From positions 49,323 through 60,693 of the forward strand of contig DLGP01000034.1 in NCBI GenBank assembly GCA_002482765.1: a stretch of 11,371 bases of DNA. Reading direction: 5' to 3'. Positions 1 through 6,507 of the stretch are shown in pieces. The first letter of the stretch is position 1, and each line of letters opens with the position of its first letter. Under the pieces are notes generated by a model. The model was given only the letters and a program-made list of their open reading frames with translations, was not told the DNA's origin and ran no database searches. The DNA comes from Alphaproteobacteria bacterium UBA7691 (GTDB lineage Bacteria; Pseudomonadota; Alphaproteobacteria; Ferrovibrionales; Ferrovibrionaceae). The translations under genes and the position numbers were made by a program.

Positions 1-792
1 GGCATCGGCTAAGGCGCGCCCGGCAAAGGGTGCGCCCAGCACCGCCTGGCGCACCAGAGCGGCATTATCCGGGGCATTGCTACCATCGGCCAGCAGGGTG
101 TTGTTCTCAAAGCCGATACGGGCATGGCCGCCCAAAGCCAAAGCCGCCACGGCGCAGGCGCCTTCCAGCTTGCCGAAGGCGCAAACGGCAAATTCACCCC
201 AGGCCGCTTGCCAGATATGCAGGAAGGGCAGCAGGTCGGCCGGGCTGGATTGCTGGCCGGCCGTGTAGCGTCCCAGCACAAACAGCACAAAATGCCGTTC
301 GCCAGGCACGATGCCGCGCGCCACCAGATCGCGGAAACGCAGCAGGTCGTCGGCGGAATAGAGGATGTATTGCAGAAGCGTGCCGGCCTTGTGCATATGC
401 GCCAGGAAATCCGCCGCCGCCGCCTCATGCGCGGCATCCGGCACGATCTCGCGGATGCCCAGGCTACAGGCTTCCGGCATCAATTCGCGCATCGCCGCGA
501 TCTGCTCCGGCGCCTGATAGATGCCGGCGGCCTCGCTGGTGCATTGGATGATGATGCGGTCGCCCAGTTCGGCGCGAATTGCCGCGATGGCCGGGCGGTA
601 AAGTTCGGGCGCGATGCTGTGGCGGCCATCCGGCGCACGGACATGTAGATGGATCATGGCGGCGCCTGCGGCATGGCAATCCACCGCGCATTGCGCCAGT
701 TCCGCCGGACTGAGCGGCACAGCGGGATGATCGGCTTTCAGCTTGCGGGCGCCATTGGGGGCGACGAAAACCAGGGCTGGCAGCGCGCTCAT
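1..792 (-). CDS. Beta-keto acid cleavage enzyme (BKACE, DUF849), C-terminus cut by window edge
   Basis: Read on the minus strand from the ATG at 792-790, this frame stays open for 264 codons to the window edge; only the last part of a roughly 270-300 residue protein is missing. The start reads MSALPALVFVAPNGARK, the typical N-terminus of DUF849. The zinc-binding pair is visible as H48 and H50 in IHLHVR, and the late metal ligand as E229 in GGHARIGFENN. Family members condense a beta-keto acid with acetyl-CoA to give acetoacetate and a new acyl-CoA; the founding member is Kce of lysine fermentation. The usual Asp after the metal Glu (GLEDN) is Asn230 here. The ATG overlaps the aminotransferase stop (ATGA, 792-789), and a GGGAG ribosome site lies 7 bases upstream, so the two are translationally coupled. 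The substrate side chain cannot be read from the sequence. The family call is secure. Confidence 0.9.
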   Translation of the reverse strand, partial: MSALPALVFVAPNGARKLKADHPAVPLSPAELAQCAVDCHAAGAAMIHLHVRAPDGRHSIAPELYRPAIAAIRAELGDRIIIQCTSEAAGIYQAPEQIAAMRELMPEACSLGIREIVPDAAHEAAAADFLAHMHKAGTLLQYILYSADDLLRFRDLVARGIVPGERHFVLFVLGRYTAGQQSSPADLLPFLHIWQAAWGEFAVCAFGKLEGACAVAALALGGHARIGFENNTLLADGSNAPDNAALVRQAVLGAPFAGRALADA

Positions 793-2123
793 GCCGCCAC
801 TCCCGCCAGGGCGGCATCCACCGCATCACCCAGCCGTTCCACAATCATGTCAATCTCCGTTGCATTGCTGATGAAGGGCGGCGCCAGCAGCACATGGTCG
901 CCATGCAGGCCATCGATGGTGCCGCCCATCGGGTAACACATCAGGCCGCGCGCCATCGCCTCACGCTTCACCCGGGCATGCAGCTTCAAGGCCGGATCGA
1001 AAGTGGATTTGTCGGCGCGGTCGCGCACCAGTTCGATAGCCTGGAACAGGCCGCGGCCCCGAATATCGCCGACATGATGATGGTTGCCGAAGCGGGCGCG
1101 CAGCCGCTCATCCAGGTGCCGGCCCATCGCCACCACATTATCCAGCAAACCATCGCGCTTGATCACACGCTGCACGGCCAGCGCGGCGGCGCAGGCCACC
1201 GGATGGCCCAGATAGGTGTGGCCATGCTGGAAAAAACCGCTGCCCTGCTTGATCGCGTCGATGATCTTTTCATGGATCAGCACGGCGCCAATCGGCTGAT
1301 AGCCGGCGCCCAGGCCCTTGGCGATCACCTCGATATCCGGGCTGATGCCTTCGGCTTCGCTGGCATGCAGCGTGCCGGTGCGGCCCATGCCGCACATCAC
1401 TTCGTCCAGGATCAGCAGGATATCATGCTGGTCGCAGATTTCGCGGATACGTTTGAAATAGCCCGGCGCTGCCGGCACCGCGCCCAAGGTTGCGCCCACC
1501 ACTGGCTCGGCGATGAAGCCGATCACGTTTTCGGCGCCGAGTTCAAGAATCTTGGCTTCCAGTTCATCGGCGGCGCGGCGGCCATAGGCTTCCGGGCTTT
1601 CGGCTTCCTGGCGCTCGCGATAGTCAAAACACGGCGCGATATGATGCGCCTCGATCAGCAGCGGCGCAAATTGCTCGCGGCGCCAGGCATTGCCGCCCAC
1701 CGCCAGGGCCCCCAGCGTGTTGCCGTGGTAGCTCTGGCGCCGGGCGATGAAATGGCGCTTCTGCCGCTGGCCACGTTCCACCCAATATTGCCGCGCCAGT
1801 TTCAGCGCCGTCTCAACCCCCTCCGAGCCGCCGGAGATATAATAGACATGGCTCAGGCCGGCTGGTGCATCGCCAATCAGCGTATCGGCCAGTTCCTCGG
1901 CCACGTCGGTGGTGAAAAAGCTGGTATGGGCAAAGGCCAGTTTGCCGGCCTGGGCCTGCAAGGCGGCGATCACATCCTGGTGGCTATGGCCCAGGCAGCT
2001 AACCGCCGCCCCGCCCGAGGCATCGATATAGCGCTTGCCGGTGGCGTCGATCAGGTAAACGCCGTCGCCGCCCACGGCAACGGGCAGCGGGGTTTGCATT
2101 TGACGGTGCAGGATGCGGCTCAT
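789..2123 (-). CDS. Class III PLP-dependent aminotransferase (omega/beta-amino acid type)
   Basis: This 444-residue protein has the usual length for a class III (fold type I) aminotransferase. Visible motifs are the phosphate-binding SGGSEGVETALKLA (97-110), SYHGNTLGAL (131-140), the cofactor-contacting D240-E241 in LILDEVMCGMGRTG, and the Schiff-base lysine K269 in DIEVIAKGLGAGYQPIGAV. A late GDIRGRGLFQAIEL block (352-365) is also typical. Such cytosolic enzymes move an amino group from an omega-, beta- or alpha-amino acid to pyruvate or 2-oxoglutarate; the donor is not predictable here. The start at 2123 is supported by AGAGG 5 bases upstream (minus strand) and by ATGA overlap with the stop of the regulator gene. 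The same frame stays open further upstream inside the regulator gene, but that is a high-GC shadow. Because the next gene cleaves beta-keto acids, a beta-amino acid donor is an attractive inference. Confidence 0.92.
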   Translation of the reverse strand: MSRILHRQMQTPLPVAVGGDGVYLIDATGKRYIDASGGAAVSCLGHSHQDVIAALQAQAGKLAFAHTSFFTTDVAEELADTLIGDAPAGLSHVYYISGGSEGVETALKLARQYWVERGQRQKRHFIARRQSYHGNTLGALAVGGNAWRREQFAPLLIEAHHIAPCFDYRERQEAESPEAYGRRAADELEAKILELGAENVIGFIAEPVVGATLGAVPAAPGYFKRIREICDQHDILLILDEVMCGMGRTGTLHASEAEGISPDIEVIAKGLGAGYQPIGAVLIHEKIIDAIKQGSGFFQHGHTYLGHPVACAAALAVQRVIKRDGLLDNVVAMGRHLDERLRARFGNHHHVGDIRGRGLFQAIELVRDRADKSTFDPALKLHARVKREAMARGLMCYPMGGTIDGLHGDHVLLAPPFISNATEIDMIVERLGDAVDAALAGVAA

Positions 2124-3007
2124 GATTTCCTCTTGGAGCGCGGATGCCAGTAGGTGTCGAAGGCGCCGAGCTGGCTCTCGGCATTGCGGATGGCGGCAAG
2201 CGCCTTGTCGCCGGCGCGGGCGGCAAGCAGGGCCAGCAGGGTTTCGGCGGCGGCAAAGGCCGGCGTCACGCCATGGAAGAAGGACGGCCCGTCGGTCGGC
2301 ACCAGCAGGGTGGCGGCGGCATGGCGCGCAATGGGCGAAAGCGGGCTGTCGGTGAGGGCGATAATGCTGGCCTGGCATTCCTCGGCAAAGCGCACCTGCT
2401 CCACCGCGCTGCGCGTGTAGGGCGCCAGACTGATGGCCAGCAGCGCATCCTGCGGGCCGCAATGGCGCAAGGCATCGCGGCCGGTATCGCCGGCTGCATC
2501 CAGCAAGTGGCCATTGTCGCGGAACAGGCCGTAGACATAGGCAAAATGGTAGGCCACGGCGAAACACGAGCGCAGCCCCAGCACATAGATGCGGCCGGCG
2601 CGTTCCAGCAAAGCCGCTGCCTCGGCCAGCGCCTCGGCGCCATTGCGGCCGGAAAAGCTGCCAAGCTGGCGGGCAAAATTCTGTTCCATCTGCTCGGAAA
2701 GCGAGGCCGCGCCGCCCTGGCGGGCGCGCTTTTGCAGGCCTTGGGCGCGATCCGAAAAAGCCGCGCCGCCCGGCCGTAATGCGGCGGCATGCAACTGGCG
2801 GAAAGCCTGGTAATCGGCAAAGCCGAATTGCCGCGCCAGCCGCAGCATGGTGACCGGCGGCACCCCGGCACGGCGGGCCTGTTCGCGCATCGATAGCAGC
2901 GCCACATCCTGCGGATGCTCCAGCACAAACCGCGCCGCCGCCTGCACCTGTGGGGTGAGGGCGTCGAAGCTCGCCACAATCCGGTCGGCCAGCGGGGTGG
3001 TGTCCAT
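2120..3007 (-). CDS. MurR/RpiR-family transcriptional regulator (HTH_6 + SIS)
   Basis: This 295-residue protein has the classic two-part design of the family. Residues 1-77 form the HTH_6 DNA-binding domain (ALTPQVQAAARFVLEHP, then LLSMREQARRAGVPPVTMLRLARQFGF). Residues about 125-265 form a SIS sugar-isomerase-like ligand domain (RIYVLGLRSCFAVAYHFA, DALLAISLAPYTRSAVEQ, ALTDSPLSPIAR). Family members bind phosphosugars or other small acids. The ISLAPYTR and TDSPLSP motifs place it in the branch often found beside amino-acid or sugar-acid catabolic genes. I chose the ATG at 3007; another in-frame ATG at 3025 would add six residues, and neither has a clear ribosome site. It is the first gene of the leftward operon and overlaps the aminotransferase by ATGA, so it probably controls this operon and perhaps the divergent one through the repeats at 3057-3116. 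Confidence 0.9.
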   Translation of the reverse strand: MDTTPLADRIVASFDALTPQVQAAARFVLEHPQDVALLSMREQARRAGVPPVTMLRLARQFGFADYQAFRQLHAAALRPGGAAFSDRAQGLQKRARQGGAASLSEQMEQNFARQLGSFSGRNGAEALAEAAALLERAGRIYVLGLRSCFAVAYHFAYVYGLFRDNGHLLDAAGDTGRDALRHCGPQDALLAISLAPYTRSAVEQVRFAEECQASIIALTDSPLSPIARHAAATLLVPTDGPSFFHGVTPAFAAAETLLALLAARAGDKALAAIRNAESQLGAFDTYWHPRSKRKS

Positions 3008-3056
3008 GGTTGGCAAGCAAAGCATGGAAAGGCTGAATCTGCAACAAATGATTCAA

Positions 3057-3116
3057 AAACATTAGTAATGAAACATTTGCGCCATGAAACATTTTTTGCC
3101 CGGTGCTGAAACAATT
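3057..3116. repeat. Tandem AAACAT-type direct repeats in divergent control region (candidate operator array)
   Basis: The 156-bp divergent gap 3008-3163 contains two identical copies of ATGAAACATTT, at 3068-3078 and 3084-3094, 16 bp apart. Weaker relatives occur upstream (AAACAT at 3057-3062) and downstream (TGAAACAATT at 3107-3116). The last copy overlaps the proposed -35 of the rightward promoter. The segment is AT-rich against a GC-rich background. On the minus strand it offers only weak promoter matches (GTTTCA, 18 bp, ACTAAT). The position between regulator and target genes suggests an operator for the RpiR protein, but that is inference. Apart from the rightward promoter and ribosome site, nothing else is visible in the gap. 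Confidence 0.5.
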
Positions 3117-3142
3117 GCACCCTGGGCTGCGCTGGTTACTAT
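3115..3142 (+). promoter_or_regulatory. Candidate sigma70-like promoter for pxpBCA-tetR
   Basis: TTGCAC at 3115-3120 and TACTAT at 3137-3142 are separated by 16 bp and lie about 25 bp upstream of the pxpB start. The match is moderate (3/6 and 4/6 to consensus). The -35 overlaps the last AAACAA repeat. The -10 overlaps TGGTTACT (3133-3140), which equals half of the palindrome found at 9698-9723. Both features would suit regulated transcription, but no start site is known. Confidence 0.4.
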
Positions 3143-3163
3143 CGGTCTGTTCAGGAGAATCAA

Positions 3164-3904
3164 GTGAACCACACAGCCCTTAGCGACGTGGCGTTCCAGA
3201 ATATGGGCGACACGGCTTTCAGCGTTGAATTTGCCACCAAGGTGGATCGTGCCGCCAATGCCCGGGTGATGGCCCTGCACCGCGCCCTGCGCAGCGCCGC
3301 CCTGCCGGGGGTGATCGAGGCGATCCCGTCTTTCGGCGCCCTGGTGATCCAGTATGATCCGCTTTTGACCAGCCGGGCGGTGTTGCAGGAAGCCGTGGCG
3401 GCGATGCTGCCGGGTTTGAAGCCGAGCCAGGCGGCCGGGCGGCTATGGTGCCTGCCGGTCTGTTATGATGCCGATCTGGCGCCGGATCTGGCTGAAGTGG
3501 CCGAACGCTGCAAACTCAGCCCGCAAGCCGTGATCCAGGGCCATGCCGGCGGGCGCTATTTCATCTACATGCTGGGCTTCATGCCGGGCCTAGCCTATAT
3601 GGGCGGCCTGGCGGAAAACCTGCAATTGCCGCGCCGTTCGGCGCCGCGCCTGAAAGTGCCGCAGGGTTCGGTGGCAATCGCCGAGGCGATGACCACCATC
3701 TACCCCTGGGAAAGCCCGGGCGGCTGGCATCTGATCGGCCGCACCCCGGTGCGGCTGTTTGACCAGAACAGGCCGGCGCCGATCCTGTTTGCCGCCGGCG
3801 ATGAAGTGACCTTCCGCCCGGTGGCGCGCGGCGAATTTGATGCCATAACCGCCCAGGTGGCGGCCGGTAGCTTCAATTATGCCGGGCTGGAGCTGGCGCC
3901 ATGA
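3164..3904 (+). CDS. pxpB: 5-oxoprolinase subunit PxpB-like (KipI / allophanate hydrolase subunit 1 family)
   Basis: This 246-residue protein belongs to the AHS1/KipI family. Together with PxpC and PxpA such proteins form the bacterial ATP-dependent 5-oxoprolinase, which opens 5-oxo-L-proline to L-glutamate in the cytosol. Recognisable blocks are GDTAFSVEF (15-23), VIEAIPSFGALVIQYDP (50-66), MLGFMPGLAYMGGL (136-149), RLKVPQGSVAIAE (162-174) and ESPGGWHLIGRTP (183-195). The block after GSV reads AIAEAMTTIYPW, where many homologues have GIGG-QTG-YP, so this is a divergent member. It starts with GTG at 3164, supported by AGGAGA 5 bases upstream (3153-3158). Its stop overlaps the pxpC start as ATGA (3901-3904). 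It is the first rightward gene after the divergent control region. The family is certain; the exact lactam substrate is less so. Confidence 0.9.
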   Translation: MNHTALSDVAFQNMGDTAFSVEFATKVDRAANARVMALHRALRSAALPGVIEAIPSFGALVIQYDPLLTSRAVLQEAVAAMLPGLKPSQAAGRLWCLPVCYDADLAPDLAEVAERCKLSPQAVIQGHAGGRYFIYMLGFMPGLAYMGGLAENLQLPRRSAPRLKVPQGSVAIAEAMTTIYPWESPGGWHLIGRTPVRLFDQNRPAPILFAAGDEVTFRPVARGEFDAITAQVAAGSFNYAGLELAP

Positions 3905-4938
3905 TCCGCGTCAAGGCACCGGGCCTGTTCACCACCTTGCAAGACCTTGGCCGCTATGGCGCGCAGGAGCAGGGCATGCCAGTGGCCGGCGCCATGGATA
4001 CGCTAGGCCTGCGCATCGCCAATGCACTCTGCGGCAATGCGCAGAATCTGGCGGCGCTGGAACTCAGCTATATGGGGCCAACCCTGCTGGTGGAAGCCGA
4101 GGCGGTGCAATTCGGCCTGGCCGGCAACATGGCGGTGGAGTTGCTGCCGGCCGATGGCGGCAGCCCGAAGAAGCTCACCTCCTGGCGCAGCATCACGCTC
4201 AAGCGCGGCGAAGCCTTGCGCATCGGCGTGCTGGGAGAGGCCTATACCTATATTGCCGTGGCCGGCGGGTTCGATTTGCCGCCTTTGCTGGGCAGCCTGT
4301 CCACCTATACCCGCGCCGGCCTGGGCGGTTTTGAAGGCCGGCAGTTGCGCGAGAATGATCTGCTGCCGCTCAAGGCCGTGGCTTTGGGCAACGATCAGGA
4401 ATTGGCCAGCGAAGCCGCGCCGCTTTATGGCGATGGGCCGGTGCGCGTGACGCTGGGGCCGCAGGCTTATCGCTTCACGCCGGCCGGCATCGCCGCCTTC
4501 CTGGCAGGGGAATACACCGTCAGCAAGGAAGCCGACCGGATGGGCCTGCGCCTGGAAGGCCCGCTGATTGAGCATGTCAGTGGCGCCGATATCGCCTCGG
4601 AAGGCATCATTACCGGCGCCATCCAGGTGCCGGGCAATGGTCAGCCGATTATGTTGCTGGCGGATCATCAGACCACCGGCGGCTATACCAAGATCGCCAC
4701 GATTATTTCTGCCGACCTGCCGCGCGTCGGCCGGCTCAAGCCCGGCGCAAAACTGCGTTTCCAGGCGGTGGACGTGGCAGAAGCCGAGGCCTTGCGGCGC
4801 GGCCAGGAAACGGCGCTGAAAGCTCTGCTGGGCAATATGCGGCCGGCGCGGCCGGAAGGCGAGCTTGATCTTGATGCGCTCTACACCGCCAACCTGATCA
4901 GCGGTATGGTGGATGCGCGAAATGGAGAGATACGATGA
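3901..4938 (+). CDS. pxpC: 5-oxoprolinase subunit PxpC-like (allophanate hydrolase subunit 2 family)
   Basis: This 345-residue protein is an AHS2-family partner of PxpB. Motifs include VKAPGLFTTLQDLGRYGAQ near the start, AMDTLGLRIANALCGN, the central VAGGFDLPPLLGSLSTYTRAGLGGFEGR, and the strongly conserved block at 239-266 (GAIQVPGNGQPIMLLADHQTTGGY followed by KIA). It forms the PxpBC part of 5-oxoprolinase, which is thought to use ATP to activate the lactam carbonyl before ring opening with PxpA. The start overlaps the pxpB stop, with TGGAG 8 bases upstream. The stop overlaps the pxpA start (ATGA, 4935-4938). Strict stoichiometric expression of the three subunits is therefore likely. No truncation or frameshift is seen. 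Confidence 0.93.
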   Translation: MIRVKAPGLFTTLQDLGRYGAQEQGMPVAGAMDTLGLRIANALCGNAQNLAALELSYMGPTLLVEAEAVQFGLAGNMAVELLPADGGSPKKLTSWRSITLKRGEALRIGVLGEAYTYIAVAGGFDLPPLLGSLSTYTRAGLGGFEGRQLRENDLLPLKAVALGNDQELASEAAPLYGDGPVRVTLGPQAYRFTPAGIAAFLAGEYTVSKEADRMGLRLEGPLIEHVSGADIASEGIITGAIQVPGNGQPIMLLADHQTTGGYTKIATIISADLPRVGRLKPGAKLRFQAVDVAEAEALRRGQETALKALLGNMRPARPEGELDLDALYTANLISGMVDARNGEIR

Positions 4939-5702
4939 AAGTGAACCTGAACAGCGATCTCGGCGAAAGTTATGGCGCCTGGACCATGGGCGACGATGCG
5001 GCAATGCTCGGCATTGTCGGCTCGGCCAATGTGGCCTGTGGTTTCCATGGCGGCGACTGGCTGGTGATGCGCAACACGGTGCTGGAAGCCAAAAAGAACG
5101 GCGTCAGCATCGGCGCGCATCCGAGTTATCCGGATTTGCAAGGATTTGGCCGCCGCCCGATGGATATCACCGGCGTGGAAGCGGAAGCCTTGCTGGCCTA
5201 TCAGGTCGGCGCCTTGCAGGGCATCGCCAATCTGGCGGGTTATCAGGTGACGCATGTGAAGCCGCATGGCGCCATCAACAACAAAGCCTGCGTGGATCGT
5301 GGCCTGGCCGATGCCCTGGCGCGCGGTTCGGCGGGGGCCGGGCGTGACCTGATCTTCCTGGCGCCCACCGGTTCGGCCCTGGTGGCGGCGGGCCAGGCCG
5401 CCGGCCTGAAAGTGGCCGAGGAAGTGTTTGCCGACCGTAATTACGATGATGACGGCAATCTGGTGAAACGCGGCCATCCGCAGGCCATGGTGCATGATCC
5501 GGAAGAATCGCTGCGTAATGTGCTGCGCATGGTGAAGGAGCAGGTGCTGGTTTCGATCAACGGCAAGCGCATTCCGGCCAAGGTGGACAGCATCTGCGTG
5601 CATGGCGATGGCCCAAGTGCTGTGGCGATGGCGCAGCATCTGCGCGCCGGGTTGAAGGCTGCCGGCGTGCAATTGGTGACGCTGCCTGAAATGCTGGCCT
5701 GA
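4935..5702 (+). CDS. pxpA: 5-oxoprolinase subunit PxpA-like (LamB/YcsF family), divergent
   Basis: This 255-residue LamB/YcsF protein has the normal length. It carries LNSDLGES (5-12), NVACGFHGGD (32-41), IGAHPSYPDLQGFGR (59-73), HVKPHGAINN (107-116), EVFADRNY-DDDGNLVKR (163-179) and CVHGDG (221-226). In the 5-oxoprolinase complex this subunit works with PxpBC to hydrolyse the ring. Several positions differ from the common sequence: KPHGALYN is KPHGAINN here, and the usual LVPR is LVKR. These changes suggest a separate clade, possibly with another lactam substrate. The start is fixed by GGAGAG 5 bases upstream and the ATGA overlap with pxpC. The regulator gene follows after 3 bp, so all four rightward genes probably share one transcript. 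Confidence 0.9.
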   Translation: MKVNLNSDLGESYGAWTMGDDAAMLGIVGSANVACGFHGGDWLVMRNTVLEAKKNGVSIGAHPSYPDLQGFGRRPMDITGVEAEALLAYQVGALQGIANLAGYQVTHVKPHGAINNKACVDRGLADALARGSAGAGRDLIFLAPTGSALVAAGQAAGLKVAEEVFADRNYDDDGNLVKRGHPQAMVHDPEESLRNVLRMVKEQVLVSINGKRIPAKVDSICVHGDGPSAVAMAQHLRAGLKAAGVQLVTLPEMLA

Positions 5703-5705
5703 ACC

Positions 5706-6377
5706 ATGCCGGTGGCGAAAAAGCCGGCCGGCAAGTCGAAAAAGCCGGCATTGCCGGCCAAAAGGCCGCGCCAGCCGGCGGTGACGCAGCGCAACATCCT
5801 GGATGCGGCGCTGGTGGAATTCGCCGCACACGGACTGGCCGGCGCCCGGGTGGACGAGATCGCCGAACGCTCCGGCGCCAACAAGCGCATGATCTATGAG
5901 TATTTCGGCAACAAGGAAGCGCTCTGGCTGATTGTGCTGGAACATGCCTATGAGCGCATGCGGGCCGAGGAACGCACCATCGATGTGGCGCGCATGTCGC
6001 CCATGGAGGGCATGCGCTACCTGATGGAGTTCAATTTCCGCTTCTGCGCCCGCAATCCGGAATTCATTGCCCTGCTGACGGCGGAAAATCTCAACAAGGC
6101 CAGCTACCTGGGCGAGTCGGAAAAAATCCAGCAGCTTTACTCGCCGCTGCTGGCGGTGATCCGCGACCTTTTGGAGCGCGGCCAGCGCGAGGGTGTGTTC
6201 CGCAAGGGCATCGACCCGGTGCATGTCTATCTCACCATCGCCTCGCTGGGCACCTGCTTCTTCTCGAATATTCACACGCTTTCCACCATTTTCGGCCGCG
6301 ACCTGCTATCGGCGGCGGAGCAGAAGGCGCGCATGGAGCATTGCGTGGCGGTGCTGCTGGGTGCGCTGAAGGTGTAG
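5706..6377 (+). CDS. TetR/AcrR-family transcriptional regulator
   Basis: This 223-residue protein is of normal TetR length. A lysine-rich tail (residues 1-22) precedes the DNA-binding domain: ILDAALVEFAAHGLAGARVDEIAERSG, then the recognition helix region ANKRMIYEYFGNKEALW (about 58-74). The rest is helical and ligand-binding. The ANKRMIYEYFGNKE signature and C-terminal style resemble the NicS-like branch, which often regulates catabolic genes. The ATG lies 3 bp after the pxpA stop with only a weak ribosome site, consistent with translational coupling in the pxp operon. Palindromes fitting a TetR dimer (GTAAC-N6-GTTAC) lie just downstream at 6398-6413 and before the epimerase at 9698-9723. I infer that this protein binds both. 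Its inducer is unknown; a lactam, an amino acid or the transported organic acid is possible. Confidence 0.9.
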   Translation: MPVAKKPAGKSKKPALPAKRPRQPAVTQRNILDAALVEFAAHGLAGARVDEIAERSGANKRMIYEYFGNKEALWLIVLEHAYERMRAEERTIDVARMSPMEGMRYLMEFNFRFCARNPEFIALLTAENLNKASYLGESEKIQQLYSPLLAVIRDLLERGQREGVFRKGIDPVHVYLTIASLGTCFFSNIHTLSTIFGRDLLSAAEQKARMEHCVAVLLGALKV

Positions 6378-6395
6378 AAATCGCTGCGGCGATTT
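6378..6395 (+). terminator. Small hairpin right after the tetR stop (weak terminator candidate)
   Basis: A 7-bp perfect stem (AAATCGC / GCGATTT) with loop TGCG begins at the base after the tetR stop codon and is followed by one more T. The stem is short and the T-run is only four bases, so termination would be partial at best. It lies 2 bp before the operator at 6398-6413 and may separate the pxp-tetR transcript from the transporter transcript. Confidence 0.35.
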
Positions 6396-6397
6396 TC

Positions 6398-6413
6398 GTA
6401 ACTGTTCAGTTAC
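6398..6413. promoter_or_regulatory. Palindromic operator GTAACTG-TT-CAGTTAC upstream of the transporter genes
   Basis: This is a perfect 7-bp inverted repeat with a 2-bp centre, the size expected for a TetR dimer site. It shares GTAAC-N6-GTTAC with the palindrome at 9698-9723, and the right half GTTACTTAT (6409-6417) is identical over 9 bp. It lies between the tetR gene and a consensus TTGACA at 6421. The likely ligand is the adjacent TetR protein; this is inference from site symmetry and repetition. Confidence 0.7.
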
Positions 6414-6420
6414 TTATCCG

Positions 6421-6450
6421 TTGACAAAGCCCCTGCCTTGGCGGAATGCT
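6421..6450 (+). promoter_or_regulatory. Candidate promoter for transporter genes
   Basis: A perfect -35 (TTGACA, 6421-6426) is followed after 18 bp by a weak -10 (AATGCT, 6445-6450). The start site would fall near 6457, leaving a leader of about 50 bases that contains a small CGGCC/GGCCG hairpin (6469-6483). The operator at 6398-6413 would then sit upstream of the -35, unlike at the epimerase promoter. The -10 is poor, so another promoter position is possible. Confidence 0.35.
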
Positions 6451-6507
6451 ATGGCCAACCAAGAAGCGCGGCCAGAGCGGCCGATGCATAAGCGGAGGAA
6501 AAGGGCC

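Noticed and set aside
894..2153. Long plus-strand open frame (419 codons) antisense to the aminotransferase gene
   Set aside because: It mirrors a well-supported gene in GC-rich DNA, its translation is Ala/Gln/His-rich with no recognisable domain, and it has no ribosome site.
2124..3092. Upstream extension of the aminotransferase frame to a 767-residue fusion
   Set aside because: The added part overlaps the RpiR gene in another frame and has no domain features; a good ribosome site and ATGA overlap fix the start at 2123.
4881..6275. 464-codon minus-strand open frame opposite pxpA and tetR
   Set aside because: It runs antisense across two real genes and gives a His/Arg/Gln-rich translation without motifs, as expected for high-GC shadow frames.
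6421..6507. Longer binding-protein start (TTG at 6421, or ATG at 6451 or 6484)
   Set aside because: These would put a basic tail before the signal peptide and lack good ribosome sites; the ATG at 6508 has GGAGGA at ideal spacing. The TTGACA at 6421 is better read as a -35.
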